A stretch of DNA of 47,359 nucleotides from Planctomycetota bacterium (GTDB lineage Bacteria > Planctomycetota > Phycisphaerae > Sedimentisphaerales > Anaerobacaceae). Of this stretch, positions 16,235 to 24,919 are shown one piece after another. Under the pieces are notes generated by a model, which saw nothing but the letters and a program-made list of their open reading frames with translations, did no database searches and was not told the DNA's origin. A program made the position numbers and the translations under genes. Numbering within the stretch: the first letter of the stretch is position 1; each line of letters opens with the position of its first letter. The DNA is taken from contig VRUK01000031.1 in NCBI GenBank assembly GCA_019456195.1, positions 3,077 to 50,435 of the forward strand, in the 5' to 3' direction.

Positions 16235-16323
16235 GAAACAGCTATTGCTATAAGGATTGATGTATTTAGAGGCATTTTGCCCGAAAATTCAGGCTTAAAC
16301 ATTATTTAAAGGGTTGCATGTAG

Positions 16324-16368
16324 GAAAAAGATGTCAGGATTCTATACGACTCGACAGATTTTCTGACA
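16324..16368 (-). terminator. Possible weak terminator after the second sigma54 activator
   Basis: Read on the minus strand, TGTCAG (16368-16363) and CTGACA (16337-16332) can pair across a 25-nt loop. TCTTTTTCC (about 16330-16322) follows immediately. The stem is short and the loop large, so this is only a candidate. It lies directly after the stop of the activator gene ending at 16386. Confidence 0.3.
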
Positions 16369-16385
16369 ACGATTCGTTCATATCT

Positions 16386-17876
16386 TTATGAGGGAACAGC
16401 AACAGGTTGGGACAAGTACGATGAAGTAACTTTGTTTTGCCCTTGTCCTTCGTTACTACATACGATATGTGAATTCTTTTCGATATTGTACTGCTTGACC
16501 TTGGCATAAAGAGTTGCTCTGGTTATGCCAAGAAGAGCGGCAGCCCTGGTCTTTTGCCAGCCTGTTTTCTGCAAGGCCCGAGAAATCAGCTCGCACTCAG
16601 CTTTTGCCAACGAAAAATCTTTAATTAGTCCTGGCGTGGGATTTTTCGATACGTCAGACCATTCAGTCGGCTCAATGATAATTCCATTTAATCCGATTTT
16701 TTCCGTTGTTTCCAACAAAATCGCCCTCTCAATAACGTTACACAACTCACGGACGTTACCGGGCCAATCGTGTTTCTCCAAAGCCTCAATAGCTAATTCG
16801 GTAAGTGACGTTATCTTGCCGCACTTGTCGGGACAGATAGTCGATGTCCTGAGAAAGTACTCAGCCAAAATCCGTATGTCCTGCCTTCGCATTTGCGAGC
16901 GAAGAGGCGCAAGAGTGATAGGACAGATATTCAGACGGTAATAAAGGTCGCGACGGAAGCGATTAGCTTGTACTTCATTTTTAAGATTACGATTGCTTGA
17001 AGCTATTATCGTGGCGTTGCATGCGATATCTTTAACACCTCCAACTTTTCGGAAACATTTTTCCTGGAGGACACGCAACAATTTAGCCTGCAGATCCATC
17101 GGCATCTCACTTATTTCATCAAGCAAGAGGGTTCCGGATTCGGCTAATTCCAGCAGTCCTGTTTTCTCGCGGTCGGCACCCGTAAAAGATCCTTTCACGT
17201 GGCCAAAAAGCTCGCTTTCCAATAGATTTACCGTTAGAGCCGCACAATTAACAGCTACATATTGCTCGTTCGGATGCCTTAGAACATGTATCGCCTTAGC
17301 TGCAAGTTCTTTGCCTGTGCCTGTTTCGCCAACTATCAAAATTGGATTACACCTGCTTGCAGCCACAAGTTTAATCATGTTAAGAGTATTTTGTATCGCT
17401 TTACTTGAGCCTACCATAGAGACAGAGCAAGCCAGGTCGTCAGAGAAAAAGAGGCTTGTGCTTTTTTCAATGATGGGATCTTTTGATTTATTTTTTATTC
17501 TGTTGATAGTTCGCTCCAACTGAGCATAATCCTGTCTTGTATCCAGATAGTCATAGGCCCCAATCCGTATAAACTCTGCAGCTAAGTCGGTATTATCATC
17601 ACCACACCCAACCACTACGATTGGAATATCGATTGAATAATTATCAGTGCTTTTGATGAATTCATTTTTATCATTAGCTCTGCTACGAAAAATGAATTCA
17701 CGGACATTATTAATTCCCAGCCACTGATCGAAAAGAATCAGATCAGGATTGACCGTTTGAATGACCTCTGCTGCATCAGCCAGGTCATCAGCCCCAAATA
17801 CTTCCTGACCATACTTCTGAGCCAGTTTTAGAATTTCAGGGTCTTTACTCAGTGCAACAATTCTACTTAAACTCAT
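16386..17876 (-). CDS. Sigma54-dependent transcription activator with degenerate receiver
   Basis: A 496-residue NtrC-family protein. Residues 1-130 fold like a receiver, with Asp at the phospho-acceptor position (D50, LILFD). The usual acidic pair in the first strand is lacking (VALSKDPE) and the conserved Lys is replaced (YLDTRQD), so it is probably not phosphorylated. The AAA+ domain is intact: Walker A GETGTGKE (183-190), loop GSFTGA (229-234, Ser for the usual Ala), Walker B LLLDEI. A Fis-type HTH closes the protein (TRAAALLGITRATLYAKV). The pseudo-receiver resembles FleQ/FlrA-type master activators, so it could act at the top of the cascade with the other activator below it. It is transcribed away from flgD across the 599-bp control region. 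Confidence 0.9.
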   Translation of the reverse strand: MSLSRIVALSKDPEILKLAQKYGQEVFGADDLADAAEVIQTVNPDLILFDQWLGINNVREFIFRSRANDKNEFIKSTDNYSIDIPIVVVGCGDDNTDLAAEFIRIGAYDYLDTRQDYAQLERTINRIKNKSKDPIIEKSTSLFFSDDLACSVSMVGSSKAIQNTLNMIKLVAASRCNPILIVGETGTGKELAAKAIHVLRHPNEQYVAVNCAALTVNLLESELFGHVKGSFTGADREKTGLLELAESGTLLLDEISEMPMDLQAKLLRVLQEKCFRKVGGVKDIACNATIIASSNRNLKNEVQANRFRRDLYYRLNICPITLAPLRSQMRRQDIRILAEYFLRTSTICPDKCGKITSLTELAIEALEKHDWPGNVRELCNVIERAILLETTEKIGLNGIIIEPTEWSDVSKNPTPGLIKDFSLAKAECELISRALQKTGWQKTRAAALLGITRATLYAKVKQYNIEKNSHIVCSNEGQGQNKVTSSYLSQPVAVPS

Positions 17877-18002
17877 CTTTGCCCAAAACTAAACTATAAC
17901 AGTAGTTCTTCATTTAAGTTATTTCATGTAGGTATTTATGTTCCACTGATAGTGGCCAATATAAAGCAATAAATCGACAGATAGCCAACGACAACTTTAA
18001 TT

Positions 18003-18152
18003 TTTTATGGGACCGGCCAATAATGTCACTGATTTGTTATACTTAAAGATGTCCCCGACACAGAGCGACAGTTTTATGGGACGTTGCTTGAAAGAATAAA
18101 ATCAAAAAAACAGCAAAACGTCGCCGCTTTTATTGGACGTTATAGTGTCACC
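18003..18152 (+). repeat. Three TTTTAT(G/T)GGAC direct repeats, candidate activator sites
   Basis: TTTTATGGGAC occurs at 18003-18013 and 18072-18082, and TTTTATTGGAC at 18128-18138. The second and third both continue GTT. The first and third are also followed within 7-10 nt by TGTCAC. They lie roughly 200-350 bp upstream of the flgD sigma54 promoter, a usual distance for enhancer sites. I do not see the same motif at the other two sigma54 promoters. Confidence 0.4.
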
Positions 18153-18354
18153 AAGCAGATTAACGCAAAGCAGCAACGATTCTTTGCAAAGCCATAAAGT
18201 CAAAGCGGCAAATATTTCTGATATAAAGGAAGATTTATCCTCTGTGATAATTCTTTAATAAGCCGCATCCCTGTCTTTATTTAACTTTTTATTTTCCGTA
18301 ATGTCTTTTGTGACAGGAATTTGTACATCACTAAAAGCAGCGGCGGCTTTAATG

Positions 18355-18370
18355 TGGCACAACAATTGCT
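18355..18370 (+). promoter_or_regulatory. Sigma54 promoter of the flgD operon
   Basis: TGGCAC-AACAA-TTGCT matches the -24/-12 consensus completely. Start of transcription would be near 18381, giving a leader of about 95 nt before flgD. The genes from flgD to flgL are co-directional with gaps mostly under 120 bp, so it probably drives hook, rod, ring and junction genes. Confidence 0.9.
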
Positions 18371-18475
18371 GTCTTTAACCTGTCGCCTGTATAGTTTTGG
18401 CATTGAATTACGTTCGATATTTTTGAGATTCAAAAAGAAATTTGTTTTTGTCATTTATGAAAGGTTAAAAAAATC

Positions 18476-18859
18476 ATGGCTTCAGTATCAGATGTAACCT
18501 CATCAAGCAAAATCCAAATGGATTATATGAATCTCCTGGTAACCCAACTTCAAAATCAGAATCCACTGGAACCGTTAGACAATAACCAAATGGCAGCTCA
18601 GCTGGCACAATTCTCACAATTGCAGCAGCTCGAATCAATGAACACAAGTTTTGCAGACGTCCTTGCCACTACTGAGCTTTCTTATGCCAATTCATTGTTA
18701 GGTAAGGAAATCGGATTCATGCCTGAATCCGAGACAGGCGCCACAGATATCACAAGCGGCGTAGTAGATCATGTTTACAATAACATAGATGGGGAAATAT
18801 TACTGGGCGTAGGGACTCATACTCTTGCTTTGAAAGATGTAATATCAGTCAAAAACTGA
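18476..18859 (+). CDS. flgD: Flagellar hook-cap/scaffold protein FlgD (short form)
   Basis: A 127-residue protein. The N-terminal half carries the FlgD signature (MNLLVTQLQNQNPLEPLDNN, MAAQLAQFSQLQQLESMN). The C-terminal half is a short beta-rich segment (GKEIGF, SGVVDHVYNN, LGVGTHTLALKDVISV). The Ig/tudor-like region seen in FlgD of about 230 residues is therefore largely absent. FlgD caps the growing hook so that FlgE subunits can add. The ribosome site AAAGG precedes the ATG. It is the first gene behind the sigma54 promoter, with flgE starting about 40 bp later. Confidence 0.92.
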   Translation: MASVSDVTSSSKIQMDYMNLLVTQLQNQNPLEPLDNNQMAAQLAQFSQLQQLESMNTSFADVLATTELSYANSLLGKEIGFMPESETGATDITSGVVDHVYNNIDGEILLGVGTHTLALKDVISVKN

Positions 18860-18897
18860 ATTTAAGATTTAACGTTTCGCTATATGGAGAAAGAAAG

Positions 18898-20907
18898 ATG
18901 AGTTTTGCATTGTCATCTGGAGTGACCGAGCCTCAAGCCAATCAGAAAATGATTGATGCAGCCGGTAACAACATAGACAATGTCAATACCACCGCCTTTA
19001 AGGCCAGCAGTATAACCTTCTCGGAACTATTAAGTGAGACGATAAAAAAAGCATCTCCGCCAACAACCACCGTCGGCGGCACCAATCCTCAACAGATGGG
19101 CACAGGTGTTGGAGTAGCTGGTATAACCCCAAATATGACACAGGGCAGTATTGTAAACACCGGTAATCCTCTGGACCTGGCGTTAGAAGGTGAAGGCTAT
19201 TTTGTGCTAAGTGATGGTCAACAGGGCATTTTCACTCGCGCAGGTGCATTTGCCGTTGATGCAAACTCAATTATGCTTGACCCTGCCACGGGCTATCGCG
19301 TCCAGCGTATCGGTGCAATAGGCGAAAGCGATGGCTTCCAGATTGCCGGTGACAGCGACCTTCACATACCTTATGGAGTACCGATTCCGGCACAGCTAAC
19401 ATCGACAATGACATTATCAGGCAATTTAAGTTCCGATGCAACTCTTGCGACATCGCAGACACAAGTATTAGGCTCAAATGTCAGTTACACAGCTGGCGGT
19501 ACGGCGGCTGTCGCAACCTCTTTAATTGCTAATCTCGACCAATATACCGGAACATTGAACTCGGGTACGATTACCTTCTCCGGTTATAAACCGGATGGAA
19601 CCGCTTTAGGAAGCACCCCAACCACCGATCTGACGATGGATGTAACTGCGACCACTACATTAAACGATATACTTACCTGGCTGAACACTAATGAAGGTAC
19701 TGCTGCAGTTAACGAAGTACAGACGATTTCAAGTACCGCCACAGGCGGCACATTCACGATGAGTTTTGGTGATCAAACAACTGCTGCACTTACCTGGGAT
19801 GATTCCGCCGCTGATATACAGACAGCACTGGAAGCTCTTTCTACTATTGGTACCGGTAATGTAGCCTGTGCGGGCGGCCCCCTTCCAGCTGGTGTTACTG
19901 CTACGCTTGGAGTTACTTTAGCGGGGCAGGATGTCGCCATGATAACAGTTGATAACACCAATATGACGGGTGGAACAGCTTCAGTTGCAGAAACAACAAC
20001 AGGACGGGCTGCACAGGGCGTTCTTGGCAGCACTGCCACGGCATCTTTGATCAACGGACAACTGCGTATTACTGACACAGCCAGCGGCTATAGTAAATCT
20101 GATTTGGTTATGGCTTATAGCGGCGACGACACTCTTACAATGCCGGGATATTTCGAGATGTTGGCGGTTGGCGGCGAAGAAGTCAAGAGTGTTAATATTA
20201 TGGTTTATGATTCTCAGGGAGGAAAACACGTTTTTTCAGGTGCATTTGTCAGGACAAATATCGCTAACAAATGGGATCTGGTGCTATCCTCAATGAGCGG
20301 CAATATTAATCAGATCACTATACCAAACCGGCGTATAGAAAACATAACCTTTGACGCCACGAACGGTTACTATACAGGCGTAACCGGTGGCGCCAGCAAT
20401 CCATCTGAATTTGTAATAAGCTATGCAAATGATCCTTTGAATCCACAAACCATCGCTTTAGATTTTGGCACCGTTGGCCAATTAAACGGGCTGACACAGT
20501 TTGCCGGGAACTCTACGGCGGTCGCAAAAGATCAGAACGGCTACGAAGCTGGTCAACTTTCCACTGTATCTGTTAATAATGAAGGTATAGTAATCGGTGC
20601 ATTCTCCAACGGCATCAAAAAGGACATCGGTGCCATACAGATTTCTTTGTTTCAGAATACATCAGGTCTTGAAAGCCTCGGGAGTGGGTATTTTACCTCT
20701 ACGACCAACTCAGGGGTACCGGTCGCTACCCAGGCAATGTCCGGAGGCGCCGGCTCCGTCCATGGCGGAGCATTGGAAAAGACCAACTCAGATGTAGCGA
20801 CTCAGTTTGTTTCTATGATTCAGGCACAAAACGGTTTTCAGGCCAACGTAAGGACCATTCGAGTTGCCAACGACATACTCCGAGAGTTGAGCAACCTTAT
20901 CAGGTAG
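18898..20907 (+). CDS. flgE: Flagellar hook protein FlgE with an inserted surface-protein-like domain
   Basis: A 669-residue hook protein, longer than the 400-450 usual in enterics. The N-terminal rod-type segment (SGVTEPQANQKMIDAAGNNI, DNVNTTAFKA) and the C-terminal segment (LEKTNSDVATQFVSMIQAQN, FQANVRTIR) are typical FlgE. Between them are extra beta-rich domains. Residues about 273-368 (GGTFTMSFGDQTTAALTWDD, ADIQTALEALSTIGTGNV, GGTASVAETTTG) match a repeat type I know from large planctomycete and other bacterial surface proteins. It would be exposed on the outside of the hook. Ribosome site GGAGAAAG. The first residues after Met lack the usual LxxALYSGVSGL motif in canonical form (SFALSSGVTE). 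Confidence 0.93.
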   Translation: MSFALSSGVTEPQANQKMIDAAGNNIDNVNTTAFKASSITFSELLSETIKKASPPTTTVGGTNPQQMGTGVGVAGITPNMTQGSIVNTGNPLDLALEGEGYFVLSDGQQGIFTRAGAFAVDANSIMLDPATGYRVQRIGAIGESDGFQIAGDSDLHIPYGVPIPAQLTSTMTLSGNLSSDATLATSQTQVLGSNVSYTAGGTAAVATSLIANLDQYTGTLNSGTITFSGYKPDGTALGSTPTTDLTMDVTATTTLNDILTWLNTNEGTAAVNEVQTISSTATGGTFTMSFGDQTTAALTWDDSAADIQTALEALSTIGTGNVACAGGPLPAGVTATLGVTLAGQDVAMITVDNTNMTGGTASVAETTTGRAAQGVLGSTATASLINGQLRITDTASGYSKSDLVMAYSGDDTLTMPGYFEMLAVGGEEVKSVNIMVYDSQGGKHVFSGAFVRTNIANKWDLVLSSMSGNINQITIPNRRIENITFDATNGYYTGVTGGASNPSEFVISYANDPLNPQTIALDFGTVGQLNGLTQFAGNSTAVAKDQNGYEAGQLSTVSVNNEGIVIGAFSNGIKKDIGAIQISLFQNTSGLESLGSGYFTSTTNSGVPVATQAMSGGAGSVHGGALEKTNSDVATQFVSMIQAQNGFQANVRTIRVANDILRELSNLIR

Positions 20908-20929
20908 GTAGTAAGTTTGGGAAATTAAA

Positions 20930-22273
20930 ATGCCAATAGCAGATGTGATGACATCAGGCTTTAATATGATTGTTTTGGCACTCACGCCGATAGAGCGGTG
21001 GAAGGCAGCGGGACAGCAAAATATCGGGCTGAGCAAACATTGGTTTATTCTAATAGGAGTGGCGGTAATAATCATACTGACTGTGCTGCTCTTAGTAGTC
21101 AGCTATAATCGAATTACGCGAGAACGAAAGGTAAGTGGGCAGCTATTTTTTGATTTTTCCGAACAAAGGGGTTTGAGCGGACGGGAGTGCCAGATTTTGC
21201 TTAAAATAGCACAAAAGGCAGGACTTAAGAAAAATCAGGCCATTTTTAGCATGGTCGGTGCCTTTGACGCCGGAGCAAAAATAATAATAAAAGAATGCCT
21301 TACAAAACAGGGAACAGAAGAAAGCAAATGGCTAAGAACCGAACTTTCCTTTTTGCGCGAAAAGCTCGGCTTCCAGAAAAAAACCTCAGTCTCAATAGAC
21401 TCGCCATCGAAATTGAAGAGACCGAGCAGCAGACACATTCTCACAGGCAAAATACTTTATATAACCCGTCGTAAAAGTCCCGACTTAAGTGACTTAGGTG
21501 ATATTGAGTCAACTGTGATAAAAAATGACAATATGGAACTTACCATAAAATTAACAACACCAGTTGAAAGTAAGCTGGGCGAACTCTGGCGTGCGCGTTA
21601 TTCTTTCGGTGCCTCCGTATGGGAGTTTGACTCTTCGGTAGTTCGTTGCAACGATGACATTCTGGTTTTGAATCATAGTGATGATATTCGTTTCATTAGT
21701 CGCCGGCGTTTCCTGCGTGTTCAAGTAAACAAGCCGTCTTTTATCGCGCACTTTCCATTCTCAAGAACGCTTTCGTCAAATAAAAATAACAACCGCAACA
21801 AAAGGCCTGCGATAAAACAAAGTTCGGCAAATGAATCAGGCAACTGGGGCCCGCCGGAATTTATGCCCGCGACAGTTACTGAACTGGGCGGTCCCGGTCT
21901 CAGGATAGAAACCAAGCTGGAAGTAAAAGTAGGCAACAGAGTATTGGTAATAGTTAATCTGAGTGAAGAAAAGGACCAGAACTTAAATCCGTCCTCAAAA
22001 AGCACTTCACTCCGCTCTGTCTTATCGAGGGACAGAAAGAGTACATCATCAAAAATAGTAGAAGATGTCGGTGAGGTCAGACACGTAAGAGCCTTACAAA
22101 ATGGTTCATCAATAGCAGTTGAGCTGACAGGACTAAGCGACTCAAACCTTAACGAGCTGATTCGCGCTACCAATGCTGTTTATATAAAAACCAGCAGCAA
22201 GAGCAAAGATGCTCCGAATTCAATAGAGTCAGAAGAAATATTTTCGGAACCGTCGATTGCGCAAGGAGAGTGA
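20930..22273 (+). CDS. Membrane-anchored PilZ/YcgR-like protein
   Basis: A 447-residue protein with one membrane helix (about residues 37-59, FILIGVAVIIILTVLLLVV). A helical cytosolic region (about 70-150) is followed by a YcgR-N-like beta domain (about 170-255, GKILYITRR to IRFISR). The PilZ domain begins at RRRFLRV (about residues 257-263), which supplies the RxxxR motif for cyclic di-GMP. The second motif, normally (D/N)xSxxG, reads ELGGPG and is degenerate; a Ser/Asn/Lys-rich insertion separates the two. YcgR-type proteins slow the motor when c-di-GMP is high. Placement between flgE and flgF, with the stop 1 nt before the flgF ATG, ties it to the flagellum. Confidence 0.8.
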   Translation: MPIADVMTSGFNMIVLALTPIERWKAAGQQNIGLSKHWFILIGVAVIIILTVLLLVVSYNRITRERKVSGQLFFDFSEQRGLSGRECQILLKIAQKAGLKKNQAIFSMVGAFDAGAKIIIKECLTKQGTEESKWLRTELSFLREKLGFQKKTSVSIDSPSKLKRPSSRHILTGKILYITRRKSPDLSDLGDIESTVIKNDNMELTIKLTTPVESKLGELWRARYSFGASVWEFDSSVVRCNDDILVLNHSDDIRFISRRRFLRVQVNKPSFIAHFPFSRTLSSNKNNNRNKRPAIKQSSANESGNWGPPEFMPATVTELGGPGLRIETKLEVKVGNRVLVIVNLSEEKDQNLNPSSKSTSLRSVLSRDRKSTSSKIVEDVGEVRHVRALQNGSSIAVELTGLSDSNLNELIRATNAVYIKTSSKSKDAPNSIESEEIFSEPSIAQGE

Positions 22274-22274
22274 A

Positions 22275-23042
22275 ATGTCAGAAATTATAGACCAGGTTGG
22301 TACAAGCCTTAATGCCTTAACACAGGAATTCGAGACAATTACACACAACCTGGCCAACGTAAGCACAGCCGGTTACAAGCGCAGGTGCAACACATTTTCA
22401 AAATCCCTCGAGGAACAAATGACAGGACTTCTGGGACAAATGACCGGAGCAGAAACAGGAACAGATACATACTCGCCCGGCAGTATTGAACTGTACTCTT
22501 CACTTGATTTTTCCCAGGGCAATCTCACTGAGACCGGCCGACAGTTGGATTTTGCCATACACGGTAAGGGTTTTTTCGTAATAGAAACACCCAATGGGCC
22601 GCTTTACACTCGCAACGGTATATTTAATAGAAACCAAAATGGTCAAATAATTGATTTACAGGGACGAATTGTAGCAGGCGAAGGTGGCCCAATCACGATA
22701 CCGAGTAACGTGGGAATCTCGCAAGTGAGCGTCTCAAACGATGGAAGCATAAACGCCGGGGGCACAACTATCGGGAAATTTCAATTGGTTGACTTCGGAG
22801 ACAACGAAGCCAAGCTTGTCCCAACCGGAAATAGCTGTTACCGGATGCCGGATAAAAACATTCAGCCGGTTGCAGCTGAGAATATCATCGTAAAGCAAGG
22901 CAACCAGGAGGTATCTAATGTTAAGATGATAGAGGAATTAGTGGATATGATAATGGTGTCCAGGTTATACGAAGCGAATATGAAGTTCATTGCGGCCAGA
23001 AAAGAAGTAGCCAGCAGTATTACAAGCGCAGCTATGGCCTAA
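22275..23042 (+). CDS. flgF: Flagellar basal-body rod protein FlgF
   Basis: A 255-residue rod/hook-type protein. ATG 22275 is preferred because AAGGAG lies at 22263-22268; the frame extends to a TTG at 22257 without benefit. The N-terminal LTQEFETITHNLANVSTAGY and C-terminal VKMIEELVDMIMVSRLYEAN segments are the D0 helices of the family, and GKGFFVIETPNGPLYTRNG is the conserved middle strand. FlgF forms the proximal rod with FlgB, FlgC and FlgG. FlgF and FlgG are similar; this copy is upstream and less like distal-rod FlgG, hence the call. The start is coupled to the stop of the PilZ-like gene. Confidence 0.9.
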   Translation: MSEIIDQVGTSLNALTQEFETITHNLANVSTAGYKRRCNTFSKSLEEQMTGLLGQMTGAETGTDTYSPGSIELYSSLDFSQGNLTETGRQLDFAIHGKGFFVIETPNGPLYTRNGIFNRNQNGQIIDLQGRIVAGEGGPITIPSNVGISQVSVSNDGSINAGGTTIGKFQLVDFGDNEAKLVPTGNSCYRMPDKNIQPVAAENIIVKQGNQEVSNVKMIEELVDMIMVSRLYEANMKFIAARKEVASSITSAAMA

Positions 23043-23124
23043 ACATGATCGTTATTTATGAGGTAAAAGCCACACTCAACAGATGCAGGATTTGTAAACT
23101 GTATAAGATAAGGAGAATAATATT

Positions 23125-23913
23125 ATGTTAAGAGCATTTTCCACTTCAGCAACGGCTATGGCTGCCCAGCAAACAATGGTGGATGTGATTGCTAATAATC
23201 TTGCCAACATCAACACCATGGGATTTAAGAAAAGCCAGGTTGCTTTTCAGGATTTGCTATATATAAAGCTTAAAGATGCAGGCGCAGAAGTAGCTTCCGG
23301 CATAACAACTCCTAACGGTATAGAAATAGGCAGTGGAGTCCGCGTAGCCGGTACTATAAGAGTTTTTAGCGGAGGTGAGCTTCAGAGTACCAATCGGCCA
23401 CTCGATATAGCTATTACAGGTGAAGGCTTCATTCAGGTGAGTACGCCAAATGGCGAAACAAAATATACGCGTGACGGGTCGCTGCAAAGAAATGCCGACG
23501 GCGAATTAGTTACCTCCACCGGATATCGTATAGAGCCTGCTATCACTATTCCAACTACCGCGACCTCTGTAGATATCGGTAGAGATGGAAGCGTCAATAT
23601 TACCGATACATCGGGAACACAATCAGTTGTAGGAACAATAGAGTTAGCACGTTTTCCAAATCCTTCGGGTCTTACCGCTGAAGGTGGAAATCTTATGGCC
23701 GCGACTGAAGCAAGCGGTACGGCTACAACCGGTACAGCAGGAAGTAGTGGTTTCGGTACCATTCAGTCGGGATTTCTCGAAAAATCCAATGTCGAGATGA
23801 TAAACGAACTCGTCAACCTCATCACAGCCCAGCGAGCATACGAAACAAATTCCCGTGCTATAAGAGCGGGAGACGAAATGCTAAGAAAGGCAAATGAAAT
23901 AGCACGGTTCTAA
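23125..23913 (+). CDS. flgG: Flagellar distal-rod protein FlgG
   Basis: A 262-residue protein of standard FlgG length. The start MLRAFSTSATAMAAQQTMVD, NNLANINTMGFKKSQVAFQD and the C-terminal LEKSNVEMINELVNLITAQR, YETNSRAIRAGDEML are nearly textbook FlgG. It builds the distal rod inside the P and L rings encoded just downstream. Ribosome site AAGGAG. An 82-bp gap separates it from flgF; no promoter is evident in the gap. Confidence 0.96.
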   Translation: MLRAFSTSATAMAAQQTMVDVIANNLANINTMGFKKSQVAFQDLLYIKLKDAGAEVASGITTPNGIEIGSGVRVAGTIRVFSGGELQSTNRPLDIAITGEGFIQVSTPNGETKYTRDGSLQRNADGELVTSTGYRIEPAITIPTTATSVDIGRDGSVNITDTSGTQSVVGTIELARFPNPSGLTAEGGNLMAATEASGTATTGTAGSSGFGTIQSGFLEKSNVEMINELVNLITAQRAYETNSRAIRAGDEMLRKANEIARF

Positions 23914-24908
23914 TGGAAAAGACCATTATGAGTAATAAAATAGTCAACATTACCTTAATTATGTGCCTGCTGCTGTCAGTGAACAGCAACGGCGACAATA
24001 CGAAAAAGGATTCTCCCCTTCAGATATACCTGCCGAGAGAAATTACAATCAAAGACAAGCACTTAAGTCTGGGCCAAGTAGGTATAATCCGGGGCCAAAA
24101 ATCACTTGTAGCCAAGGCAAGCAAAATCGCATTAGGGCAGATTTCAGCACCCGGGCAGAAGATTGTTATTGACAGAGAAATGGTTCTAAGCAGATTGGCC
24201 TGCAACGGAATCTCTGTGTGGAAAGTAACACTAACGGGAGCAGAAACAGTTACTATAAAACAACAAGAACGAACTATCCGTAGCGATGAATTTATTAAGT
24301 TAGCAAGTTCCTTTCTGGAAAAAAATCCTCCCGGCATTTCAGTTTGTGGATTCAATCCAATACGGATACCTCGAGATTTCATCATCACCGGAACCGATAA
24401 AGATATTAGCTTTTCTCCTCGATTAGTATCAAGCAGAGCAATAAACCAGGCAAAGGTTGAGATTACCATAAATTCAGGCGGCAAAAAAATAGGGACTTGT
24501 GAGGTAATTTTCGGATTGAAATACAATTGCCGGCAAGCAGTAACAAGCGTTAATATCCCCGCAAGGGCGGTTATCAGTCCCGATAATGTCAAGATAGAGA
24601 AGATAACATCGAATTATCCGGAATCTGTTGACTGGAAGCCCCCCTATGGTCTCATTGCCAAACGTCAGATACCGGCCAAAACCCTCCTTCATCCAAATAT
24701 GCTGAGCCCTGTTAAATCCCCAATCATTACCAAGCGAAATCAAAAGGTTGTTATTCGGATTGACATGCCGGGATTTCTGATTACGGCTTTTGGAAAAGCC
24801 ATGCAGGACGGCCGAGCCGGTGATTATATAAAAGTCCGGAATGTGGACTCACAACGAATAATCTTAGCCATGATTAACGAAGACGGAAGCGTGAAACCTG
24901 CTTTTTAG
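23913..24908 (+). CDS. flgA: P-ring assembly chaperone FlgA
   Basis: A 331-residue periplasmic protein; ATG 23913 overlaps the flgG stop by one base and a second ATG (23928) begins the signal peptide core (IVNITLIMCLLLSV). The C-terminal two-thirds carry the SAF/FlgA domain (VNIPARAVISPDNVKIEKI, KRQIPAKTLLHPNML, KRNQKVVIRI, GRAGDYIKVRNVDSQRIILA). FlgA helps FlgI polymerise around the rod. It is longer than the 220-residue enteric form because of an N-terminal segment, common outside the Enterobacteria. Gene order flgG-flgA-flgH-flgI supports the call. Confidence 0.93.
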   Translation: MEKTIMSNKIVNITLIMCLLLSVNSNGDNTKKDSPLQIYLPREITIKDKHLSLGQVGIIRGQKSLVAKASKIALGQISAPGQKIVIDREMVLSRLACNGISVWKVTLTGAETVTIKQQERTIRSDEFIKLASSFLEKNPPGISVCGFNPIRIPRDFIITGTDKDISFSPRLVSSRAINQAKVEITINSGGKKIGTCEVIFGLKYNCRQAVTSVNIPARAVISPDNVKIEKITSNYPESVDWKPPYGLIAKRQIPAKTLLHPNMLSPVKSPIITKRNQKVVIRIDMPGFLITAFGKAMQDGRAGDYIKVRNVDSQRIILAMINEDGSVKPAF

Positions 24909-24919
24909 AAGGAAAAATA

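Larger units (their letters stand above)
17877..18475. promoter_or_regulatory. 599-bp divergent control region between the activator and flgD
   Basis: No coding frame is convincing here. The region contains the sigma54 promoter of flgD (18355-18370), three TTTTAT(G/T)GGAC repeats about 200-350 bp upstream of it, and a CTTTGCAAAG palindrome (about 18183-18192). The length suits activator sites acting at a distance, as sigma54 systems need. I could not identify the activator gene's own promoter with confidence. Confidence 0.55.

Noticed and set aside
17953..17968. TGGCCA-N5-AAGCA resembling a second sigma54 promoter upstream of flgD
   Set aside because: It keeps GG-N10-GC but is weak, about 500 bp from flgD, and a perfect site exists much closer.
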